Positions 36,891 through 43,926 of a stretch of 56,651 nt of DNA are shown here, piece after piece (within the stretch, counting starts at the first letter, position 1; the number at the start of each line of letters is the position of its first letter). Source of the stretch: Streptomyces turgidiscabies Car8. GTDB lineage: Bacteria > Actinomycetota > Actinomycetes > Streptomycetales > Streptomycetaceae. The DNA lies in contig NZ_AEJB01000201.1 in NCBI RefSeq assembly GCF_000331005.1, forward strand, positions 1-56,651, given 5' to 3'. The notes beneath the pieces are model-generated. The model worked only from the letters and a program-made list of their open reading frames with translations, was not told where the DNA came from and did no database searches. Made by a program: the position numbers and the translations under genes.

Positions 36891-36915
36891 CCGACCCACG
36901 CGGTCGGGTGTGTCG
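36891..36915 (-). promoter_or_regulatory. Shared leader element, rpsJ copy
   Basis: A 25-nt sequence identical base for base with 55528-55552 in the rpsL leader. On the transcribed strand it contains the hairpin CCGACC-GCGTG-GGTCGG preceded by CGACACAC. It ends 72 nt before the rpsJ ATG and is followed by a second small hairpin (GGAAC...GTTCC). Confidence 0.8.
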
Positions 36916-37231
36916 CGCTCTCACCGACATGGATGTCCCATATGAGACGTCCCTGCACGGGAAGCACGGCCCTTCCGGAACCGCGGGCCGGGGGCGACTG
37001 CGTCAAATTCTCCTGACGCGAACCCACCGGATGCCTGGCCGGCGCCGCACTGACACTTCCCGAAAGATTCCCGTACGTCCGCCCCAGCGCTGCCTTACGA
37101 CAGATTGGGCGACGAGTACTGTGGGACTCGCTTTCGGTCCTCCCGGCGGGAGGCGCGCAGCATCGACAACTCGACCGAGCAACTAGGGCAGTCTGCCATA
37201 CGGGGCAGGCACTCCGCCAATCGAGCGGGAG

Positions 37232-37259
37232 ACAATACCCCCGGAGTGACGTAGGTCAA
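37232..37259 (-). promoter_or_regulatory. Candidate promoter of the S10 operon
   Basis: On the minus strand TTGACC (37259-37254), a 16-bp spacer and TATTGT (37237-37232) form a good vegetative promoter. The resulting leader would be about 400 nt and include the shared element at 36891-36915. Other promoters in the 586-bp spacer are possible. Confidence 0.5.
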
Positions 37260-37404
37260 ACCCGGCCGGGGCGTGTCCCCCGGCCGACGTCGTCGACCAT
37301 GATCCTGACGTGACGCATGGCATGCACCTGAGCATGGTGACGGCCCACCTGAAATCGCACAGACGGGCCTGACGAGCGGAAGGCCCACAGGCCTCGGACG
37401 CCCT

Positions 37405-38085
37405 GTGCGCAGGGACTGCCGGCGCCCTGGCCGTACGGATCGAGTATCCGCCAGGCCGGTCCAGCTCACCGTGGAGCTGCGTGAAGCCAGCCGGGCGCCG
37501 GTCTTCTTCCCCTCGACGGCCGAGCCGCTCGGAGAACGCCACCGGATCCCGTCCCTCGACGCGTGGAGCGCGCTACTGACGCGATCGGTGGCCCGCACCG
37601 CCCGCGTACGCCTGCTCCAGGCCCGCCTGCTGACCAGCACGTGCACGACCGGCCGGCTGGACTGGACCCACGGCGAGCTGTGGCTGCTCACCGAGGGCCT
37701 GCTGCGCGTCAGCAGCGGTTTCCTGACGACGCTGACGAACTCCGGCGGCTCCGGTCTCACCCCACGGGACCCATACCGGCTCATCGCCCACGACCCGGCG
37801 ACCGCCTTGGCCGCCCATCCCCCGAACAAGCTGATCCCGTTCGCGGGAATGGCCGCAGCGCGCCTGCACGGCGGGGTGACCACCTCCGGCCTGGAGGTGG
37901 TCATGACCGACGGCACCCGCCACAATATCCTGTGGTCGTCCTGGGACCCGGCCGTTCCCCAAGGGTCCTGCCGACGCCGTACGACGATCAGCGCACGTCG
38001 ATGTAGTCCTGGCCGCTGGTCGCGGTACCGGTGGTCGTGTTCCCGAGATACACCCACCGGAAGAACCCGTCGGTGGAAGCGGTGA
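37405..38085 (+). CDS. Uncharacterised ORF, possibly 3'-truncated
   Basis: Up to 226 residues; start uncertain (GTG 37405 or GTG 37471). The middle reads like real protein: SLDAWSALLTRSVARTARVRLLQARLL, LWLLTEGLLRVSSG, then NKLIPFAGMAAARLHGGVTTSGLEVVMTDGTRHNILWSSWDP. The strand-rich ending with alternating hydrophobics recalls PH/GRAM-like folds, a weak guess. After WDPAV the last about 45 residues turn Arg/Ser/Thr-rich, and the final 98 bp run antisense through the end of the neighbouring secreted-protein gene, so the original 3' end may have been lost. No ribosome-binding site is clear. Confidence 0.4.
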   Translation: MRRDCRRPGRTDRVSARPVQLTVELREASRAPVFFPSTAEPLGERHRIPSLDAWSALLTRSVARTARVRLLQARLLTSTCTTGRLDWTHGELWLLTEGLLRVSSGFLTTLTNSGGSGLTPRDPYRLIAHDPATALAAHPPNKLIPFAGMAAARLHGGVTTSGLEVVMTDGTRHNILWSSWDPAVPQGSCRRRTTISARRCSPGRWSRYRWSCSRDTPTGRTRRWKR

Positions 38086-38794
38086 CCGTGGTATGGAGGG
38101 CACCCGCGCTGTTGGTGGTGACCTTCTTGAGCGTCTTGAACGTCGTGGCGTTCTTGGCGCGGAACTGGAGACTCACCGTGCTGCCGGCGTAGGGGCCGTT
38201 CTTGTGGGTGCTCCAGTTCGCCCGGGTCAGCTTGCCCGCGACGGTGATCTTCTTGCCCTTGGCTACCGGCTCGGGGGTGACGTCGGCGACGGAGAGCTTC
38301 GCGGCACGCCTCAGAGAGACACCTCCGGGCCTTGTCTCGACCTCCTGGACCACTTCGCCGTTGCCCTTGAACAGCGTGAGGGCCACGCCGATCTTCCACT
38401 TGGTGGCGTCACTGTTGGAATCGATCTGCTTCTGCGACGGATCGGGGTCGATGGACAGCGTGCCCTCGCAATGGGCCTTCTTGAGGGTGACCTCGTAGCA
38501 GGTCCTGAGGCTCAGCTGTATCTCGGGAGACAGAACGCTTCGCTGGTACAGGAAGGGTTGCGCGTCATAGCGGAGCGGGTGGTTCGTGTCGTAGCCCGGA
38601 GGCAGGGCCATATCGAAGGTGAAGGACGGTTCCACCACCCGCGATGTGCCGACCACCACCGGCTTGCCGTTGTTGATGACGAGGTCCGACACGACGATGC
38701 CCGTGTCCGCCGCCTGCGCGGCCGGGGCGTTGAGCACCGAGAGCGCGAGGGCTCCGGCTGTCGCGATCACGGCGGCGGTACGTCTTCGGTTCAT
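37988..38794 (-). CDS. Secreted protein with signal peptide, function unknown
   Basis: 268 residues. A clear Sec signal (MNRRRTAAVIATAGALALSVLNAPAAQA) would be cut after residue 28. Two parts follow: an N-terminal beta-rich domain with one Cys pair (RTCYEVTLKKAHCEGTL) and a C-terminal segment from about 165 (KLSVADVTPEPVAKGKKITVAGKLTRANW, then YAGSTVSLQFRAKNATTFKTLKKVTTNSAGALHTTVTASTDGFFRW) that looks like the Ig-like domain found in many Streptomyces secreted proteins. It is monocistronic by position, and its 3' end overlaps the ORF on the other strand. Confidence 0.85.
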   Translation of the reverse strand: MNRRRTAAVIATAGALALSVLNAPAAQAADTGIVVSDLVINNGKPVVVGTSRVVEPSFTFDMALPPGYDTNHPLRYDAQPFLYQRSVLSPEIQLSLRTCYEVTLKKAHCEGTLSIDPDPSQKQIDSNSDATKWKIGVALTLFKGNGEVVQEVETRPGGVSLRRAAKLSVADVTPEPVAKGKKITVAGKLTRANWSTHKNGPYAGSTVSLQFRAKNATTFKTLKKVTTNSAGALHTTVTASTDGFFRWVYLGNTTTGTATSGQDYIDVR

Positions 38795-38843
38795 TCAGGC
38801 CTCTCCGATGTGTAAAGGAATCGGAAAGGCTACACCGGTGTGA

Positions 38844-39032
38844 TCAACTGCCGGACGCGTACGGGATGAACTCGGCCCAGGTGGTGGGGGCGAGGGTGAG
38901 GCGGGGGCCCTGGGGGGCTTTGGAGTCACGGACGTGGACGGCAGCGGGGGCTGTGGCTATCTCGACGCAGTCGCTGGGGTTGCTGCTGTCGCTGTAGCTG
39001 CTCTTGAACCAGTGGAGTTCCGTGGCGCTCAT
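38844..39032 (-). CDS. DUF397 domain protein
   Basis: 62 residues with the family signature WFKSSYSDSSNPSDCVEIA, then VHVRDSK and LAPTTWAEFI. DUF397 proteins are small actinobacterial partners of an adjacent XRE regulator. Here the start overlaps the XRE stop by four bases (ATGA), so the two are translationally coupled. A toxin/antitoxin-like or developmental switch role has been proposed for such pairs; the role of this one is unknown. Confidence 0.92.
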   Translation of the reverse strand: MSATELHWFKSSYSDSSNPSDCVEIATAPAAVHVRDSKAPQGPRLTLAPTTWAEFIPYASGS

Positions 39033-39883
39033 AGTGCTCCCAGCGCTTGCTCGATGAAGGCCAGCGACTCCCCCGGGGAGAGCGCCTGAGTCCGGATGAT
39101 GCCATACCGCAGTTCTAGGATCTGGAGCTGCCTCGGGCTGGAGACCGGTCGTCCGCCGAACTCGTCGTCGGTGCGCCCGGCTCCCGTACCGTCCCCGAAT
39201 TTCAGCACCTGGATGCGCCCGCTTGTTCCCGGGTGATCCGCGCGCGTCGTCGGCATCACCTGGAACTCGACATTCGGCAACTGGGCAACCTCCAGCAGGT
39301 GTTCGAGCTGTCGGCGTAGCACCATTGTCCCGCCGATCGGGCGTTCAAGAGTCACCTGTTCCTGTACGAAACTGAGCTCCGCAGCAGGTTCCCGCTGGAG
39401 GATTACCTGCCTCGCCATGCGCCCCGCGACCGCCCGGTCCAGGTCCTCCGCCGAGAGCTTTGGCCGCCATGTTCCGAGCAGCGCCTGCGCGAACTCCCGC
39501 GTCTGCAGCAGCCCGTGGACGTTGTGGTTGCTGTAGAGCAGCATCTCAACGGCCCGATCCTCCATCTGCTTCAGCTCACGCACCTTCTTCGGGTACTGAG
39601 CCTTCTCCACGTCCTCCATGAACGCCCGCAGATGTCCATGCGCGTTCAGGACATCGTCGGCCCGGTCCAGGAACTCCACCCTCGGGATCCGGGCCCCGCG
39701 CTCGATCTTGCGGATCATGTCCTCGCCGTACCCCATCGCCTGGGCGAAGTCGGCCACCCGCATACCGGCCTGCTCCCGGCAGAACCTGACGAGTCGACCG
39801 ACCGCCTCGATCAACGGCGCACTCTCGTCACCGGGTTCGAGATCCCATCCGGACTCGTCCACACCTTCGTTCTCGCTGTTCAT
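39029..39883 (-). CDS. XRE-family helix-turn-helix regulator, DUF5753 type
   Basis: 284 residues. An N-terminal HTH (LVRFCREQAGMRVADFAQAMGYGEDMIRKIERGARIPRVEFLDRAD, about 30-75) precedes the C-terminal domain shared by the many Streptomyces regulators paired with DUF397 (MLLYSNHNVHGLLQTREFAQALL; LRRQLEHLLEVAQLPNVEFQVMP). The ATG at 39883 is preferred over a GTG two codons earlier because GGAGGT lies eight bases before it. It is divergent from an ATPase-like gene across a 140-bp region with three CGAGACA repeats. Confidence 0.93.
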   Translation of the reverse strand: MNSENEGVDESGWDLEPGDESAPLIEAVGRLVRFCREQAGMRVADFAQAMGYGEDMIRKIERGARIPRVEFLDRADDVLNAHGHLRAFMEDVEKAQYPKKVRELKQMEDRAVEMLLYSNHNVHGLLQTREFAQALLGTWRPKLSAEDLDRAVAGRMARQVILQREPAAELSFVQEQVTLERPIGGTMVLRRQLEHLLEVAQLPNVEFQVMPTTRADHPGTSGRIQVLKFGDGTGAGRTDDEFGGRPVSSPRQLQILELRYGIIRTQALSPGESLAFIEQALGAL

Positions 39884-39924
39884 GCCCACCCACCTCCAAC
39901 GCGCACCCGTACCCGCAGGTCATC

Positions 39925-39950
39925 CGAGACAGCCGAGACAGAGCGAGACA
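39925..39950. repeat. Three CGAGACA direct repeats in a divergent promoter region
   Basis: CGAGACA occurs at 39925, 39934 and 39944, a 9-10-bp period that places the copies on one face of the helix. They lie midway between the XRE and ATPase-like genes, where a regulator such as the XRE protein might bind. Confidence 0.55.
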
Positions 39951-40023
39951 AGAATCGGACAGCGCGGATACGCACCGGCGTCACCGCACGTCAAGGCAAG
40001 CACGGTCGGCCACTCTGAGTGAC

Positions 40024-40449
40024 ATGAATCAGGAAACCGCCGATCGCCGGACCCAACACACCGGCCACATCCGCAACTTCAGCGCGCTTCTGCCGCCCAC
40101 GCCCCGTGGCGCCCGACAGGCCCGCATGCTCGCGGCTCAGCAACTCCGCGACTGGGGGCTCCCGTTGGACCCGGCAGAGCACCTCGTCGCCGAACTCGCG
40201 GCGAACGTGGTGACCCACGGGCGCGTACCGGGACGCGATTTCCGGCTCATGCTGTACGTCATCGGCACCACCCTCCGCATCGAGGTGACGGACACGCGGG
40301 ACGACCTGTTGCCTGGGGTACGGGAGGTGGCGCCGGACAGCGAGTCGGGGCGGGGGCTGGTGATCGTCGAGGCGTTGGCGGACCGGTGGGGAGTGGGGTT
40401 GGGGCCGCGTCCTCGGAAGACGGTCTGGGCGGAGTGCGGGGTGGGGTGA
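40024..40449 (+). CDS. RsbW-like ATP-binding protein (HATPase)
   Basis: 141 residues with a GHKL ATP-binding fold: N-box ELAANVVTHG, then IEVTDTRDD and SESGRGLVIVEALADRWG. Small proteins of this type are anti-sigma-factor kinases or orphan regulators and are very numerous in Streptomyces, often beside XRE/DUF397 pairs as here. Only a weak ribosome-binding site precedes the ATG. The partner sigma or anti-anti-sigma factor is not in the window. Confidence 0.9.
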   Translation: MNQETADRRTQHTGHIRNFSALLPPTPRGARQARMLAAQQLRDWGLPLDPAEHLVAELAANVVTHGRVPGRDFRLMLYVIGTTLRIEVTDTRDDLLPGVREVAPDSESGRGLVIVEALADRWGVGLGPRPRKTVWAECGVG

Positions 40450-40466
40450 GGTGGGGGAGGAAAGGC

Positions 40467-41336
40467 CTACAGGTCGCCTGGTTTCGGGGGAGACGGTTCG
40501 CCCTCGTCGTCCATCAGGATCCCCGTCACGTCGACGAGATCCTTTCCGCCCTTGGAACGGAGGCAGACTTCTACGCGGACGATCCCGCTGGGGTACCTGG
40601 TGAACACGGGCGGCTGTACGGCGCCGCGCAGGTTGGCCATGAAGCGGGACACCCGCTCGCGCTGTGCCTCCGTAAGGGCACGTTCGGGAACTGCCTGTAC
40701 GGATCCGCTGAGAATCCCGGCGAGCCTCTCAGCGTTTGTGGGGTTACCCGTGAAGAGGCGAATCCAGGAGTCATCGACAAACGTGAGCCGCATATCCGCA
40801 CTGATCCGGCTGAACTCCATTTGCCGGGCCCCGGCGATGGACTCCCGTGGAAACTCCGCCAGGACACCGACTTCGTCGAGGAAGAGCAGTCGTCGACTGG
40901 TCAGCACAAGGTCGGTGACGTAACCCTCAGGGCTGCGCCCGGGATCGAGCTCCCACGGCACCGTACGGGCGAGGGTACCGGGGGCGGCCCACATCACCGG
41001 GAAGTCGTCGACCTCGTTCTCCGGTTCCTCCGGCTTGCCCGATCCGGCACCGCTGCCGAAGGGGGACCCGCCGGCTCCGCCGATGTTGGCGATGATGTTC
41101 GCGATCACCGGGATGGCGAAGAGGAAGCCGCGGCCCACCCGGCGCGCGGTTTGGTCGCTCGCCATGCCCGGAGTGAAGACGGGGCCGACAGGCCATCCGG
41201 TCAGCTCACCCTGGATGTCGTTGCGCTCGGCGTCCCGGAACCATCTGCTGCCGGAGACCGCGGGCGCCAAACCGGTCGCGAATTTGACGGTGATACGGAG
41301 GAGCTGGTCTTCGTCGGCGGCGGGATTCCAGTCCAT
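40467..41336 (-). CDS. Hypothetical protein, last gene of T7SS-like operon
   Basis: 289 residues from an ATG that overlaps the previous stop (TGATG). Residues about 70-105 contain a short hydrophobic stretch (FLFAIPVIANIIANIGGAGG) and a Gly/Ser linker. The centre (GYVTDLVLTSRRLLFLDEVGVLAEFPRESIAGARQMEFSRISADMRLTFVDDSWIRLFTG) has the look of a PH-like beta barrel. The C-terminus is RYPSGIVRVEVCLRSKGG. I do not recognise the family. Coupled translation ties its role to the upstream T7SS-like genes. Confidence 0.75.
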   Translation of the reverse strand: MDWNPAADEDQLLRITVKFATGLAPAVSGSRWFRDAERNDIQGELTGWPVGPVFTPGMASDQTARRVGRGFLFAIPVIANIIANIGGAGGSPFGSGAGSGKPEEPENEVDDFPVMWAAPGTLARTVPWELDPGRSPEGYVTDLVLTSRRLLFLDEVGVLAEFPRESIAGARQMEFSRISADMRLTFVDDSWIRLFTGNPTNAERLAGILSGSVQAVPERALTEAQRERVSRFMANLRGAVQPPVFTRYPSGIVRVEVCLRSKGGKDLVDVTGILMDDEGEPSPPKPGDL

Positions 41337-42004
41337 CAGTACGTCATCTCTCCTGTGCTGGGGGATTCCAGGAATTCCAGCGATCCGACGATTCCGGCAA
41401 TGGCGTGCGTGAACTCGTCCCACTGTTCCACAGAGGCCGTGTCCAAGGTGATCACAGCGGTGTAGGGGCCCGTCGAGAAAGGGACGTGCACTTGAATCTG
41501 CCCCATCGTCAGTTCCTCGTCGCTTCCGCTCCTCGTGTACTGGCCGTCCACGACGAGCTTGCGGAAGGAGATCACCGACACCGCCGGTCCACAGGGCAGG
41601 TCCAGCCACGTCACGTCCCGCAGGGGGTCCGGGCCCAGCGTCGCGAAGATGCCCTGAGCGACGACGTCCGGGTCCGCCGCCCCGGACTCGAACACCGCCA
41701 CGGTGAGCGAGCAGTGCGCCACACCGCCGCCGTCCCCGATGTCGTACAGCCCGATTCCGAAGAACGAGACGCCGCCCGATGCCATCTCCTGTGCCGTGGC
41801 ACCGTACAGAGCACCCATCGCCTCCCACAGGGGTTCCTCGCCCTGCGGGTAGATCTCCCGGACCAACTCCATTACGGCTGCGGTCCGTTCGGTCTCGTCT
41901 GCGGAGACCTCGATCGCGTGCATTCCGTCGGGCAGGTGGATGCTCATGGGCGGCAGCGCCATACCTTCCACGCCCAGCACCCGGAGTTCTTCCGCGTTGT
42001 CCAT
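41336..42004 (-). CDS. Hypothetical protein of T7SS-like operon
   Basis: 222 residues, beginning MDNAEELRVLGVEGMALPPMSIHLPDGMHAIEV. It is acidic, with an alpha/beta appearance and no signal or membrane segment. The ending (STGPYTAVITLDTASVEQWDEFTHAIAGIVGSLEFLE) resembles short domains found in proteins encoded beside actinobacterial ESX-type systems, but I cannot name the family. It starts 10 bp after the large effector-like gene and is coupled to the next gene, so chaperone or immunity roles are possible; both are inference. Confidence 0.75.
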   Translation of the reverse strand: MDNAEELRVLGVEGMALPPMSIHLPDGMHAIEVSADETERTAAVMELVREIYPQGEEPLWEAMGALYGATAQEMASGGVSFFGIGLYDIGDGGGVAHCSLTVAVFESGAADPDVVAQGIFATLGPDPLRDVTWLDLPCGPAVSVISFRKLVVDGQYTRSGSDEELTMGQIQVHVPFSTGPYTAVITLDTASVEQWDEFTHAIAGIVGSLEFLESPSTGEMTY

Positions 42005-42014
42005 ACCGTGGTGC

Positions 42015-43226
42015 TCAGTTCCCGTAGTCGTTGGTCGCGATGGTGTGCGCCTTGTTGCCGGTGAGCGCCCCCTTGATGGTCGCGTCCAGGGCGCGGCCCG
42101 CCTTCCCCATCGGCGCGATGATGTCTTCGGCGCTCTTGATGAACGGCAGCTTGGATCCCACGAGGTTGATGCCCTGGGTGCCGAGCCACTGGCCCTTGCG
42201 GACGTTCTGCAGTCCGCTCTCGACGGCGAGAGCCATACGGCCACCCTCGTCGCCGAGCTTTACGACGGGGACAAGCTTCGACGGACCGAAGAGAACGAAC
42301 AGCTTGCTGGCGTTCTTCGTCCCGACAAGACCCCGGCCCAGCTCGGCGGCACGCACCGTGGAATCGGCACCTTTGACCAGCTCAGCAGTCCCCGTGAGCC
42401 CCTTCACACCAGGCAGGATGCCCAGCGCGTCGAACCCGATGTCGGCCCAACCGACGTCCGCACCAGCCGCCTTGGCCACCACGTGGGACAACAGCGCGGC
42501 CCCGCTCGTGATCATCGCCGCAGCGGCGAAGATCGCTCCGATCGGTTCGAAGGGGGCGGTGATGATGGCGAGGACACCCAGGGCGCTGCTGACCAGGCTC
42601 AGTACGTCGCCGATCTCCTTGATCAGGTCCGCGTGGTCCTTCAGCCAGTCCCCCGTGGCGCCCCACGCGTCGGCGATGCCCGTGCCGAGCTTGTCCCAGA
42701 AGCCGGGCTCGTCGGGGGCGATGTCGGCGGCCTTGTCCAGCTCCTTGCTGATGTGGCCGGCGGCCCGCCGGTAGCGGTCTTCGAGTTCGTGGACCTTGCG
42801 GATGACGTTGTCCACGTCGCCGGAGGCCTTACCCAGTTCGTCACTGCCGTTGGCGCCGGCCTTGCCCTCGGCATCCGACTTGGCGTCGAGCTTCTCCTTC
42901 GCCGACTTGTCCAGGCGGTCCGTCTCGTCCTGGAAGTCCTGGAGTTCGCCCGCCCACTTGTGCAGGGCGCGCGAGGCCTTGTCGAAGGAGTCGTGGCTCT
43001 TGCGGATGAGCGGGGTGACGTCCTCGCCTATGTACTCCGTGAACGCGATCGCGGTCCTGCCCTTCCAGGCGCCGCACTCGATTCGCTCCAACTCCCCCAG
43101 TGCGGTGCCCAGTTCGCTCGCCAGCTTGCCGAGCCGCCTGGCGAGTTCCCGGGTGTCCTCGACGTCTCCCGGGGTGGGGTCCCAACCTATGCTCGGCGGG
43201 ACGATCCGCTGACCGGCCACGGTCAC
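42015..43226 (-). CDS. Putative type VII secretion effector-like protein without obvious toxin domain
   Basis: 403 residues from GTG 43226, which overlaps the stop of the small upstream gene (GTGA). Residues about 15-170 form long amphipathic helices with a W-x-G turn (ECGAWKGRTA), as in T7SS-secreted N-domains. They are followed by the Ala/Gly-rich hydrophobic segment LSLVSSALGVLAIITAPFEPIGAIFAAAAMITSGAALLSHVVAKAAGADVGWADIGFDALGILPGVKGL, common upstream of toxin domains in actinobacterial polymorphic toxins. No toxin module follows; it ends AHTIATNDYGN. It may be a stub, a structural secreted protein or a toxin of unknown type. Confidence 0.75.
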   Translation of the reverse strand: MTVAGQRIVPPSIGWDPTPGDVEDTRELARRLGKLASELGTALGELERIECGAWKGRTAIAFTEYIGEDVTPLIRKSHDSFDKASRALHKWAGELQDFQDETDRLDKSAKEKLDAKSDAEGKAGANGSDELGKASGDVDNVIRKVHELEDRYRRAAGHISKELDKAADIAPDEPGFWDKLGTGIADAWGATGDWLKDHADLIKEIGDVLSLVSSALGVLAIITAPFEPIGAIFAAAAMITSGAALLSHVVAKAAGADVGWADIGFDALGILPGVKGLTGTAELVKGADSTVRAAELGRGLVGTKNASKLFVLFGPSKLVPVVKLGDEGGRMALAVESGLQNVRKGQWLGTQGINLVGSKLPFIKSAEDIIAPMGKAGRALDATIKGALTGNKAHTIATNDYGN

Positions 43227-43531
43227 TTGCCCTTCTTGGAGGCCTTGGCGGCCTTGAGGGACTCGGCCAGCTCCAGGTCGAGCCCGTCGAAGGTCTCGGC
43301 GATCTTGTCGATCATCTTCACGGCACCCTGGGTGTGCTTGCCGAGCTGCTTGATGCCGTAGCCCCAGTCGTCGGCGAAGTCCTGTACGTCCTCGACGAGT
43401 CCGCTCTGGCCGACGCACGAGGCGTCCGCGCTGCGCAGACTGCGCCGGGTCGCCTCCATACGGTCGCTGATGGAGGAGAAGGTCTTCTTCAGGTCCGCGA
43501 ATATGGTGTCGTCGAGCCGCAGGTCACTCAT
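43223..43531 (-). CDS. Small WXG100/EspC-like protein
   Basis: 102 residues, almost wholly helical: MSDLRLDDTIFADLKKTFSSISDRM, then a turn DDWGYGIKQLGKHTQGAVKMIDKI and a Lys-rich tail. Length, helical-hairpin pattern and placement directly before a larger secreted-type protein match ESX small partners. The family is not certain because the classical W-x-G is replaced by WGYG. Its TGA overlaps the next GTG start. It is the first gene of the four-gene operon and is divergent from an MFS gene. Confidence 0.75.
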   Translation of the reverse strand: MSDLRLDDTIFADLKKTFSSISDRMEATRRSLRSADASCVGQSGLVEDVQDFADDWGYGIKQLGKHTQGAVKMIDKIAETFDGLDLELAESLKAAKASKKGK

Positions 43532-43926
43532 GACGGTCCCCCGTGAAACAACAGTGCGATCAAGAGATCGAAGCTATCGGGGAGGTCGACGCCGCCGCCA
43601 CGCCGAACCCGCTCCACGGGGCCGGCGATCCGCAATCATTGCCGGGAATTTAGCTGTGCATTGCATCCAGGACAGGCCCGCTGAAGAGCGACGCGTTTCG
43701 CCTGGTCCGACGCCCATCGATGTCCGCCGCCGCGCTGCGGCGGCCGCCCCGTACCCGTACCAGTACCCGACCCATGTCGGAAATCCCCCTCCCCCACCTC
43801 CCCGATGTCGGATTCCCGTGATCCGGCGTCCGTGGCTGGATCCCGGCCCCCGCCCGGCGGAAGGTTGCGGCCGAAAGCCAGCCAGCTACCGCCGCGCCCG
43901 GCGCCCGGCGCCCAAGGGGGAACCCC
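43532..43926. other. 395-bp divergent spacer with direct repeats
   Basis: It separates the T7SS-like operon from the MFS gene. ATGTCGGAAATCCCC (43774) and ATGTCGGATTCCCGT (43805) are direct repeats 31 bp apart, three helical turns, and lie about 110-150 bp before the MFS start. Other frames open here encode only Arg/Pro-rich junk. Confidence 0.6.

Larger units (their letters stand above)
36819..37404. other. 586-bp regulatory spacer upstream of rpsJ
   Basis: Reading toward rpsJ it holds a candidate promoter (37232-37259), GC-rich sequence with small inverted repeats, the 25-nt shared leader element (36891-36915) and the short hairpin next to it. No coding sequence is convincing. Nothing else stands out. 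Confidence 0.7.

Noticed and set aside
37095..38399. 434-codon minus-strand frame crossing the S10 upstream region
   Set aside because: It overlaps the secreted-protein gene in another frame and has no recognisable domain; third-position composition does not support coding.
43774..43819. Lrp operator called outright
   Set aside because: The repeats are real, but no consensus is available to assign them, so they are kept only as a candidate.
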